Below, one piece after another: positions 47,561 through 57,735 of a stretch of DNA of 64,000 nt. The notes under the pieces were generated by a model, which ran no database searches, was not told the DNA's origin, and saw only the letters and a program-made list of their open reading frames with translations. The stretch covers positions 11,525,001 to 11,589,000 of the forward strand of contig NC_063271.1 of NCBI RefSeq assembly GCF_910591885.1, read 5' to 3'. Source of the DNA: Bombus terrestris. Taxonomy: Eukaryota; Arthropoda; Insecta; Hymenoptera; Apidae. How positions within the stretch are numbered: the first letter of the stretch is position 1; each line of letters starts with the position of its first letter. A program made the position numbers and the translations under genes.

Positions 47561-50500
47561 GTGTCAGCCCGAGCTCTTATTATTAGTGGATCAGTTGGCA
47601 CCGGCGAAACTGTTTTGGTCGATCAAATACGGATGACCGTTTCGTTTGCTTTGATTTTCCTACGACCCGCTTTCAGTTTTCCAGTTCACGACATTTCGGC
47701 TTCTCATCAGCTTGAACCGTTTCTTCGTATCTGAATACGAGCAAATAGGGTTGTGATATTAATTTTTATTCAAAGAAATGACACTTTTATGGAAGTTTTT
47801 TAAAGAAGAGATTCGTAAAATTCTGGATTATAAATATCGATATATTAAACAGAATCGACCGCGAGTTTAATATTTGTAATATTAAATTATTAGTAATTAA
47901 TTGAAAATGAATAAACAGGTATTTTCATTAAAATCGAAATAATATTTCAATAAATAATTTATCATTTTTCTGCATTCTGTCGGAAAATACTCGGAAATAT
48001 CGAGATATATTTTTAGTCAATCTCGGTCCACAGTCGATAAAGAGAATGACGAACGAGAAAAGGAATATAGGAAAAGAGAGCGGTAGATTCGATCGCTAAA
48101 ATTAACTGGATATGATTTTTCGAGCCGTCAACGAGCATGGAATTGATTAGCGAATTCTTATTGAAAAGCAGTAATCGGGCTCGCTTCGTTATCATCGCGA
48201 AAAAACGATTTATTTCGCGCGCCAAATAGATTAAACTCTCGTGACTTCTCGTACCTCATAGTCATAGCCTCGTACGTTTTTCCTTGGCTATGTTTGCAAG
48301 GTTTCATCTTCCAATTGTGTGAACATTTATATTCGAATGGAAATTTTTCTCCTTGTATTCAATGTTATATCTACTGAATATTATACTCAAACTGAGGAAT
48401 CGTAATTACGTAAAATAGTTTGACGGCAAATGACAATCGTAAACGAAAAATGAACGACAAGTTATACAATAAATTTCCAGCCTGTTGTAGTAATCTTTCT
48501 CGAAGACGAGATGTCTTGTGGTTTTCTATAGTTTCTGGAAAATATGGAGTGTCTTAGACGTTATCTAACCTGAATTATGAGATAATTTAAAATTTACGAT
48601 AAACGTATTAAACACTGGTAAGATGATATACAATATTTGTCAGAAGCTTCCAGTAGAAGTGTAATTTTATTATGTCGTTGAGATAAAAATCACAAATAAC
48701 ATGAGGTACTTTAACAGAATTTCTTATATTCTTTTACATTTATAGTCTTATATCTTTATAGTATTTCATTAAATGTTTCTAGTTTTATAGCGTCCAATTT
48801 ATATCCCATTTATCTAATTTTTATTATCGCTTTATGAACGACACATGGCAAATAACTGAAACAGTCTTCATAATCTATTAATCCTTGACGATCTATTAAC
48901 AATAAAATAGAAACGATTATGAACGCTGGTCTCGATCGACGAGGTCAGATATCGCGAGAGGATCGATCGTCGAGACGTAACTGAATACGGTGCTTTGACC
49001 CGTAACAATGTCTATAATCAGTCCGCCTCCTAATTTCCGATTATGGAAGGGTTCAGGAACTCGTGTTTCAGTAACCTTGAAACCGAGCGTGTCCGTGGTG
49101 GGCCGACGATTATTTAACGCGACGGCATAATCGTCGTCGACGTAACGACAGCGTAATTTACAAGGTTACGTTATAACCTGTCCCCTCTGCCGTTCTATCC
49201 ACGTCCTTGAATTTCTTTTTCCGGGCGTCTAATGAATTCGATTGCACGACTGACACTTCGATATTTTCATTTGATTAATCCGACAATAATCATCTCCCGC
49301 GATAAAATGAGAGTTTTCCTCGTGTTGCTATCTTGAAAGATCGATGCTTCGCTCGTTGGCAAGCTTCCGTTAGCTTCATTATTGGATAAAAATAGCGATT
49401 CTGAATTGAGACCCAACAGTAGTCGAGTAAAGTATGAATTTTAATAAGTTAGAAAATGATTAAATCGTAGTAATTTGTCAGTCAGATTTAAGCTTCAATG
49501 GAATGGAACATGGATTTATTAATAAAAATTCTTCATCTAGGATAGGCAATGTTTGTCACAAAAGTAGCTATTATGGTAGAAAATTGTCGATAAAGTTTGA
49601 CTTACGTCACTCCGAAGTAACAAATATTTTTGATGAAAGGTGGTAAAGAGGAAGAAACGACAAATTCAGCAACAAAAAGATATGAAGCAAAGAAAAATGC
49701 CAAATTTTATATGTATACTCTTAAGAAAATTTGAGCGAAAAATTAATTAGACACAGGTACTACTTTAATTCTATAGAATTGCAAATACAAACGAAATTAA
49801 TTCGGTAAATTTGTCCTTCTGTAAAAACTTCGCCGAAATACAAATTTTCAAGACCTGATTTCGTTCGTGTATACTCAATGCGTTAAAATTAGCAAATACA
49901 CAAAGATTAACATGAACACAGTAACCAATTATCGTCAACAGTCCAAAGTTATCGTATCTCGTTCTCCATCCGTGAAAACCAATTCGCAACGGCACCGCAT
50001 TTTTCCTTCTCAAAAGTTCAGACAAAATTGCTTTTTTTTTTTAAACGGCATATTCTCTTTTTCCTCCAAAGTCTAGTTCGTTTAAAGCAAATTCGTGCTA
50101 AAGATAAGAAGCATATTGTCCGCGTCTCGAGCGAAATATAACAGGCTGGCTCGTAAAAACTCGAGCGAACGACGCAACGATTTCGCGTCACTGGAAACGC
50201 TCAAGACCGCGAATAAACGCGCTGCGTTCAAAATATAGTAGTTTTTGGGGAAAAAAGCAACATTCGACCGCTAAACGACGGCTGAGTCGTATTTATGTAT
50301 ACACATATGTTAAATTCTATGTTATATATATACGTAGGTTACACATGTATATTGTGTATTTATATTGTATACATATCGTATATACATCGTAAAGGTTGGG
50401 TGTCAAACAAGAGCAGAGAAAAAAGAAGGCGAACGAGAGCTCGAGAATGGCCACTGCCAAAAAGTCGATGTGGCAATCGCCGTGTTCTTTCGTAGCCGCT

Positions 50501-52141
50501 GCCAGCCCAGACCGCCCTGCCATCGTTTTAATTTAAGACACCCCTTCAAATGTCACGAATACACATTCCGTTCTGTGCCGTCTCGACGTCGAACTGAAAA
50601 CACGCGGCGTTTTCCTCGTTTTTCGACGAATCTCGGTCGATGAGTCACTTTCGAAACCTTTGGAAACAATATTATGCAAGCTACCTTGAAACAGTACGAT
50701 AAATAAAATTTTTGTAACGAACTGTGTTAATATGTAAGAACATGAACGTTATTATGATTGGTTTTAATCATTAGTGATATTATGAGAATATGTGAAATCA
50801 GACATTTCGTAGTTTTTTTCGTTTCTCTAGAGACGTGCATGTTATTTATAAGAGAGATAAAGCCGAAGAAGTTATAGTTTGGTAACATTTGATGGTTTCT
50901 TTCGCATTCGGTATGACGCTGCTTAGACTGGTTCTAGAGAGATGCAGAGAACGACCCTGATGTTTTACAGTTTTGTTATTCTCTTTCGGTGTCATACTGG
51001 AACGTGCCTCCAAAAATAAGATCTAAACACTGCCACGTACTCGACGATCAACAAGCATCTTTCTGTCCAGACAAAGCAAGCAAAAATGCTGAAACAATGG
51101 CTGGAAAGTTTGGCATTCCTTTCTTTAAGCTTTGTCAACTTCTGTCATCTTCTATCGATCCCACGCAATTTTTTTGAATGCTTAAAATTAAGTTTATAAT
51201 TTTTTATTATGCTCGACAAGAAGAAAGAACATTTTTACTAAAAGAATCGCTTTTTTTTTTACTAAAGAAATACTAAAATAGAATATTAATTTTTGGAATT
51301 TATATAACAATATGCGCAAACTTATTTTTCTTCGCCTACCAATTAATCCAATAATTCGAAAAATTAAACATCAAAAAAGTGTTAACACTTTATTATTATT
51401 TTCACGGATAACAAGAAAAGAAAAGAGAGGAAGAAAGAAAAGTATCGCATTATATGTAGTTATAATATATTTCATAGAAATGTATAACGTTTCTTTTACT
51501 CAAAAATCTTTAATTTAAGAAACTTGTCTGCAAAAGCGTGACAGTGTTGTCGATTGATTGTATCATGATAGTTTCGGATAGCAAAGGGTTCAATCGATTC
51601 TGAAATAATCCAATAGGTCGCTAAAGAATCTAGTATGAACAGAACTAGGCGAGGGAACGCGGTTGCTCACTGTAGAGATAAACAGAGTATCAGTTTCTTG
51701 TTTACAGGGCGGACCAATAATTTTCTAAAAATAAAAGACCGTTCCACGACCAAGGCTGCGCTAACCGATTGATATATATACATACATTCTCGCCGTTCTA
51801 ATCAAGCTTCTACGAGCTTAACGAACGGAACGGAACAACGGATGTCTCTCCTCTATAATGTCAAGCCATTCAAGAAATCGACCTTGCGATCTATGCGCGA
51901 ATTCCGCGCCAACCCAGTTTAATCGTATTTGCGAGTCCTCTGTTGTGATTTCAAATGGAATGGAACGATTACATCCTAATGGTCGAATTAGCTGTGTCTA
52001 CAATAATGAATACTGATGATTGAAACATTTCAATCTAATGAGAAACTTTCCTTTCGTGTCTTTCTTAAATTTCTACATGGAAGTCGAAATTGCCTAAGAA
52101 TTGATAATCCAGCAACAGAGAAATCGATGTTTAAGAAACAT
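47561..52141. other. no gene recognised
   Basis: AT-rich with CpG-rich patches at 48930-49260, 50100-50280 and 50400-50660. An alternating TA/CA-rich tract lies at 50290-50390 and a T run at 50032-50042. The acceptor-like TTTCTTGTTTACAG near 51707 is followed by a frame that stops after 6 codons. Open frames are short and unassigned. Confidence 0.45.
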
Positions 52142-52393
52142 TTAACAGTTGACAGCTATGATGACCATCAGGGCTCTCTTTATTAGAAATGTATACTTTA
52201 TACTAAATTTTTTACAATGATTAAAATGAGATAAATTTCATGAATTGAGAAATGTCCAACAATGTGAATTGTTTAAATAACAGTGACTATTTTGTAAAAA
52301 TTGAAATTTATAGTGCACTGTATGTCTCAATGTATTGCAGCTTTTAGGGCAACATTTATAAAATTCGTTCAACATTCGCATTCAACGTGCCAA
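52142..52393. mobile_element. short TTAA-type MITE-like repeat, copy A
   Basis: It starts with TTAACAGTTGACAG and ends with CATTCAACGTG followed by CCAA, so the reverse-complemented right end (CACGTTGAATG) resembles a diverged left end. A related sequence lies at 54114. GATTAAAATGAGATAAATTT at about 52219 matches GATTAAAAGAAGATAAATTT there. A TTAA start and CACGTTGA-like ends recall piggyBac-type elements, but that class call is tentative. It has no coding capacity. Confidence 0.45.
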
Positions 52394-53059
52394 AAAAATT
52401 TCACGGAGAGTCATTATTCGAAGAATACTGTTGAATTGTGCAATGGTTGCTATGTGTTTTTTGACAGGAAACGGTAAATCGAATATGCTGAATTGGAAAA
52501 ATTTCAATCGGTAACTTACTTCTTTATTATACTTGTCTCGCGTCTAGACAGATTCGATGACGGATTTCATAAAATTTCTATATACCTCGTAAATATGATT
52601 CATATTTACGTATGGTGCACAAACGAGGCGATATGGTCGATGTTAGTGTTGAAGGAGAAGTTCGAAGTAGCATGACACGTATACGGCGTAAAAGAGTCGG
52701 ATCGATCGAGGTTGTCTGCAGCAAGAAATATCTTGTCCTTTGAAGCGGAGTTCCTGTATCTTTTTGTAGTTAGGATACAAGTTTGTTTTATGTAACAGTA
52801 AAGGATTTTCTATCATTTGTTTATAATGGCAACAAAAAGGCAACGTGACAGGTATGATAGAAGAGATATTCTACAAGCTACATCTTGGAAGTTTTAAATG
52901 CTGAACGACAATATCGCAAATAATATTCCGATAATAGATGATAAATATCCCGCAAAGATCAGAAAAATCTACGATAAAGGTGACACTTTCACTTCATCTA
53001 TTTGTGGTAACAAAGAGCAACATTTAGAAAGTCGAAAGCACAAATTTATAATAACATCA
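52394..53059. other. AT-rich spacer, no gene recognised
   Basis: Short open frames only. The last part may hold a decayed further unit of the downstream tandem array, since AAAGCACAAATTTATAAT resembles its unit start. Confidence 0.4.
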
Positions 53060-53560
53060 TAATTTATTCACAAATACGTTTTACTCGTGTCAGAATTCAT
53101 CCATCAAACATACGAAAATTCCTAACATTTCTCCTTTTTTCAAACGAAATCGAGAAACAATATTTGCGAGACGATCAGCGATCGGCCTGCTCAACAAAGA
53201 AATACATTTTCAGAAATACCTACAGCCTGATTATAACAAATCTTTCTTCCATAATCAGAATTCACCAAGATTCATCGAATTTACAAAAATGCCCAATATT
53301 TTTCCCCTTCTCAAACGAAATCGAGAAACGGTAGTCGCGAGGTGACCATAAATCGTCCTATTTAAAAAAGGGATGCGAATTTGCATAAACATATCCACAA
53401 TCAAATTATAACAAATCTTCCTTCCTTCGATCAAAATTCATCGAAATTCATCGAGTTTATAAAAATTTCCAACGTTTCTGCTTTCCTCAAACAAAATGAA
53501 GAAGCGATAGTCTCGAGACGATTAACAATCGCCGTATTCCAGGCGGCGAGCCAATTAATC
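53060..53560 (+). repeat. three-copy ~173-base tandem array (minisatellite)
   Basis: The anchor word caaacgaaatcgagaaac occurs at 53141 and 53312 and, diverged (caaacaaaatgaagaagc), at 53488; spacing is 171 and 176. Each unit also has an ATTATAACAAATC-like start, an AATTCATC word repeated about 40 bases later, and a gcgag/cgaga-ccgatc-type CpG segment. The last unit abuts the CpG-rich promoter region. Confidence 0.8.
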
Positions 53561-53696
53561 GTCATTCTGCTGCGGTATGCATCGAAGCCCGCGAGTTAGA
53601 TAGAGCGGTCGAAAGAAAGAGGAGAATAGTCGGTTTCCGCGCGGACTCGTAATAATGACGAAACGAGCCGGCTGCGCAGCCACGTCGACCCACATT
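53561..53696 (+). promoter_or_regulatory. CpG-rich proximal promoter region
   Basis: GC-rich DNA sits between the tandem array and the TATA box. It contains GCCAATTAATC (CCAAT-like plus a homeodomain-type core, near 53549) and the perfect 12-base palindrome GGCTGCGCAGCC at 53670-53681, 15 bases upstream of the TATA box. Confidence 0.45.
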
Positions 53697-53704
53697 TATA
53701 AATA
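53697..53704 (+). promoter_or_regulatory. TATA box
   Basis: TATAAATA followed by GAGAAGGCC, with GC-rich sequence beginning within about 10 bases on either side. This is the best TATA-type core promoter in the window and points to a start site near 53725-53732. No canonical TCAGT initiator is present at that position. Confidence 0.5.
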
Positions 53705-53726
53705 GAGAAGGCCTCGTCTCCGTCGG

Positions 53727-53904
53727 GGTGACGGCGTGGTGTGTGTCACCCCAGGAATACCACGCTCGACCGAGTGACCGACCGCGTCGCTGTGAATGGG
53801 CCGTCGTCTCTGCGAAACGGGAAACGACCGGTTCCTCGCGTGAAAAACCGCTCGTAAACCGTTTTCACGCGCGTACTCCTAGCAACTTGTGAACTCTCCC
53901 AAGG
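53727..53904 (+). other. predicted non-coding first exon with two hairpins
   Basis: The exon is inferred from the TATA box about 30 bases upstream and a strong donor, CCAAGG/GTAAGT, beginning at 53905. It contains two perfect stem-loops: GGGGTGAC/GTCACCCC (53725-53732 with 53745-53752, 12-base loop) and CGCGTGAAAA/TTTTCACGCG (53837-53846 with 53862-53871, 15-base loop). The only notable ATG (53795) opens 15 codons, so the piece would be 5' UTR with a small upstream ORF. The gene it belongs to would have a long first intron; no downstream coding exon was identified. Confidence 0.4.
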
Positions 53905-54113
53905 GTAAGTTTTACGACGTGGATAAAGACGATTAACGTCGATCATTTAGTAACAAATGGCAACACAAGCAAAAGCAGCATGAATGCGTCTTACCGTGCG
54001 CCTGTTGTTTACCGTTGGTCGTGGTCGTGAATAGAGACGATGGTCATTTAGTGGATAGCTAAGCTATCCTTTCAGAATGAGATCTGTATGGTTCTTTCGA
54101 TGGAAGTTCTTAG
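53905..54113. other. start of predicted intron, nothing else seen
   Basis: GTAAGT at 53905 opens the predicted intron. The remaining sequence is mixed composition with no repeats or ORFs of note. Confidence 0.35.
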
Positions 54114-54320
54114 TTAACACGTTGAATGTTACTAGATATTTTGAAGTGATTAAAAGAAGATAAATTTTATGGACTAAAAAATTGTCCACAATGTTAATAA
54201 CTTAGATAGCAGTGTTAAAAAGAGGGATGAAGATATTTATTAAAATTGTATCTTCAAACAATATTTTGGAAAAATTAAAGTTAATGTAGTATATTGCAAT
54301 TTATTACAGCTCCTGTTAAA
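54114..54320. mobile_element. short TTAA-type MITE-like repeat, copy B (diverged)
   Basis: TTAACACGTTGAATG at 54114 is followed by sequence alignable with copy A at 52142, including the GATTAAAAGAAGATAAATTT block (54148), attgtccacaatg versus atgtccaacaatg, and attgcaatttattacagc versus attgcagctttt near the right side. The right terminus is not clear. Confidence 0.45.
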
Positions 54321-55023
54321 ATTATTTGAAGAGAATTGGGAACGGCGATGGTCATTGATCAATAGAAGGCAAATATTTATGCGAATTCATATTTAAAATG
54401 TGGAACCTAGATAAATAATCGTTTTATTTATTAAATATTACGACGAGGTCAATCTTATTCTCGTAGATTGGAAACTTTCTAATGTTTCTTTTATAATCTT
54501 GTAAAATCGAAACATATTTGAAATGTAAAGTAGTGATATTGATTATTGCTAATTTTGTTGTGTTAAATATCGTTCCAAAGAATTCACATAAAATTTTAGG
54601 AATTCAAAAGAAAATCATTAAAACGTCATTCTCGGATATCAAAACGTTATTACAACCGTTGACGTAATTTACTCTTCACGCGGAAAACGAGCTGCCGTTC
54701 CGCGGACAAGATACTTAACGCACCGTCTCGTTCACCGGACAACAAAGCTATTTATGCCACTTGCTCTGCGAATAGTCCGATTGGCCTGGCTCCAGATGGT
54801 ATTTTTCACTTCCATCTAGAGGCCGCAAGAGCAAAAATTCATGAGCGTGGTGAAACATATGAAAAGTTGTATTGGTACAGGAAAATCACCGTGGTGAGTC
54901 AAACGGTGCTAATATTAGTATGGTTGGTTACGTACAGTGTCGTTCATAGGAACAGCCTTACTATATCGACAAACAACTATTACAACTACATTAGAGGTTT
55001 AAACACAATTAAAAATGTATGTA
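54321..55023. other. no gene recognised
   Basis: AT-rich, then CpG-rich at 54660-54900. TACAGTGTCGTTCATAGG at about 54936 looks like a TA-flanked transposon terminus without a clear partner. Confidence 0.4.
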
Positions 55024-55098
55024 CATAAGAGCTACTATTTAGTGCAAGTATACATAGACTGACGAAAGCATTCTAACACTTGCATGACACCTCTTATG
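55024..55098. repeat. fold-back inverted repeat
   Basis: CATAAGAG (55024-55031) pairs with CTCTTATG (55091-55098), and TGCAAG (55043-55048) pairs with CTTGCA (55079-55084). The loop contains GACTGACGAAAGCATTC, which resembles the terminal repeat of the adjacent element. Confidence 0.5.
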
Positions 55099-55104
55099 AA
55101 TGTA

Positions 55105-55635
55105 TAGTGGCTTACGGAAATATTCCAATACTCGTAGGAACTGCTTACTGAAACCGCATGTTGAACATTTTGAAATCTTATTAACACAGCAACCGAGACA
55201 CGGCTACGTATTATATTGGTAATATTATCTTGATAAAAATTTGAAACGCATCAGAAGATGTATATAGATGTAATTAGATATTTATTGGAAGCATATACTT
55301 TACCTACTACCTGAACAATTATCTACGTTTTATTAATTATGAATTATTTACTATATTAATAAGCCAGAATATTTGGCGAGACTATCTTTAGCACAAATTG
55401 TATGTTTAAGATCAGCATTCATGCTGTACGCTAATTTTACAAGTGTATATTTCCAATGAACGCTTTGCGACTCCTACACGTATTTCCGGATTGGTAAAAA
55501 ATTTTATTATTATAATAGCGATAGTCCTGTCTTGTACAATGCAAACGAAGTCTCAAAAAATGTCGTATATCACACATAACATATATTCGTAAAAATTGCC
55601 TATGGTAACTGTTCAAATACTTTCGCGAGTCACTG
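55105..55635. mobile_element. Tc1-type inverted-repeat element, non-autonomous
   Basis: The left end TAGTGGCTTACGGAAATATT and the reverse-complemented right end CAGTGACTCGCGAAAGTATT match at 14 of 20 positions. TA precedes the left end (55103-55104). The base pair after the right end is CA, probably a mutated TA. The 531 bases contain no transposase-like frame. A further related terminus-like segment (GACTGACGAAAGCATTC) lies just outside on the left. Confidence 0.6.
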
Positions 55636-56574
55636 CATTATGCATATGTATTGTATGAATTCTAATTCCAAGGCCTCGATGCCGGGACGAAACATCTTCG
55701 ACGTGCAGGTTACGCAACAAATCGATCGTTACTGTTGCTGCAAGTATGCAATAAATTTCCTCCAAATATACAATCAACAAAGACCATCAAAAATTATTCG
55801 TTACAGCTCGATGGAAGGTTAAAAATAAATAAAATCCACAATCGACTGAGATCGATATTTGAACGACAGCAACGCGTGTAAAGATCCGTGGCACGATCGA
55901 AGCGTGTGCACGCCGCTTTTGTTGCACGCCTAATGCCGCGCGGTGTCTAATAATGTAGCAAGGCCGTTCTTCTCGCTGTACCATGAATGCCGGCTCGTTA
56001 CGACACGTTCCGTTGCTCGAAACTCGAGGAACGTCGACAGACGGCCTAACGTGTCCTCGTGACGCGTCGATAAATCAGCTTCACGAGCTTTGTCAGGACG
56101 CGCGACCAAGCTGACTCTCATTGTCTTTTATTACAAGCAGACAGAGGGAATATGAAAATTCTGAGGAACACGCGACGCGGCCGAAATCGCTGTGAAACAC
56201 GGCCACTGCGGAAACACGCGGAAGATGAACGTTGTTTGGCGCGCAGACACGTAATGTGCTGTGAGCTTACATTATGTGGCGCGTCGAGGTGCTTGAGGTT
56301 TGCGTATTTTGGGTTTGTCACGCTTGTGGTAGTCTTTAGGAATGGCTTGCTGTTGACATGCATTTTTATTTAAATTTGAAATCGAATTGGAATTTTCCTT
56401 GGTCTCGTTCCAAGAGTTTTGGATCTATTTTGGCACAGGCAATTTTTGGCACTTAATTTGGACATTAAAATTTTTAATGGTATTGAAAGAAGTTATTAAT
56501 AAACGGTTCAAGATTTGCATTGTTTGGATTTCTTGCGCTCGTAGAAGTTTTTTTTAAAGGATGATTCATTTGAT
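55636..56574. other. no gene recognised; CpG-rich 55840-56300
   Basis: The CpG-rich patch has open frames on both strands. The plus frame with ATG at 56152 gives 73 codons of Arg/Cys-rich sequence that becomes hydrophobic at its end. None has a known motif. Confidence 0.4.
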
Positions 56575-56599
56575 TTAATTGAATGATTGATTCAATTAA
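56575..56599. repeat. perfect 10-bp hairpin
   Basis: TTAATTGAAT (56575-56584) and ATTCAATTAA (56590-56599) are exact reverse complements with loop GATTG. Confidence 0.6.
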
Positions 56600-57635
56600 C
56601 ATCAAGGATGATTGATTAAAATCTTTATTTGGATTTGAAAACTTGAACTTGGAACTAGAACTTCGACTTGTATGTGAATTTGAATCTTCTTTAAAATTTT
56701 AGTTAAAAAGTTTGAATTTCATTCTAATTTGAATATCAACCTTTGTTTCGTATAATGGAAGTTCAGTGACGCTGCCTTGTATAAATTATTATTTGTTTCT
56801 GAAACTAAATTTGATGATACAGATTCATTTTGTATGAATATTTTGAACGATTTGGGAATACGATACATCAACTGCATTAAACGTTTGGGAATCATATTTC
56901 GACGCCCTTCCAATTAATCATTCATCGTCATCCATTCTATGGGACAATTCTGTGTGTTCAATTGTTTAATATTTAACCAATGCTAAAGTTCTCATGACTC
57001 ATGGGGCAATTCAACGATGATTCCTACAATGTATTTGCTTATTTTTTCACACAAAATTCAAGAAAATGATGATGATTAATAGACCTGGCGTTCATTCAAC
57101 GTAGTAAAGTAGTCGACTTTCATTGTTATTGTTTGTTACACTAATACGTCTTAGCGTTAATATGTACAAAGGAACAGCGTTGAAAAGCCAGACTTTACGT
57201 AAACATCGGTTAAGTATAATACTGAATGCCATTGTCGTTCGCAAGCTGGCATATTTCAAAACCATGCAATTAACTTGACAGTGGTCCAGAAATATCACTA
57301 AACACTACCATTCGGGTCTCGTGAAAAATAAATCGTTGTTGCCAACAGTTTCCACACGAAACTTTCTTCATTGATTAATCGTCGACCTCCATTCGGCTGA
57401 ATACCAAAAATCGTCGAACTCAGGACGACATTTGCATTCCATCATTCTACGAAATATACATAAATTTACGTTAACCTATCACCTTCGAACGAGAATGACT
57501 CGAAATGTTACTTATGAAAGCCTAGCTATTTTATCGATTACCATGTGTTTCATCGCTTTGAATTGTACTTACAGTTTTTTCACACCATTCAGAAACATGT
57601 TCTCACGTAACGTGAGCATTGAGTCACATTTCTTG
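56600..57635. other. AT-rich, no gene recognised
   Basis: Low-complexity words such as gaatttg and tttgaa recur at 56600-56760. Open frames are short and unassigned. Confidence 0.5.
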
Positions 57636-57735
57636 AATTCAAGTTGCTTTCGCATCGGAACAATTTGAATTCAAGTAACTTCAACTTGTATGGACACAAA
57701 GTTCAAATAATATATTCAAATTCAAGTTACTTTTG
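57636..57735 (+). repeat. AATTCAAGTT(A/G)CTT words, three near-copies
   Basis: TTGAATTCAAGTTGCTT, TTGAATTCAAGTAACTTC and CAAATTCAAGTTACTTT occur within 100 bases. This is a short dispersed direct repeat. Confidence 0.5.
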
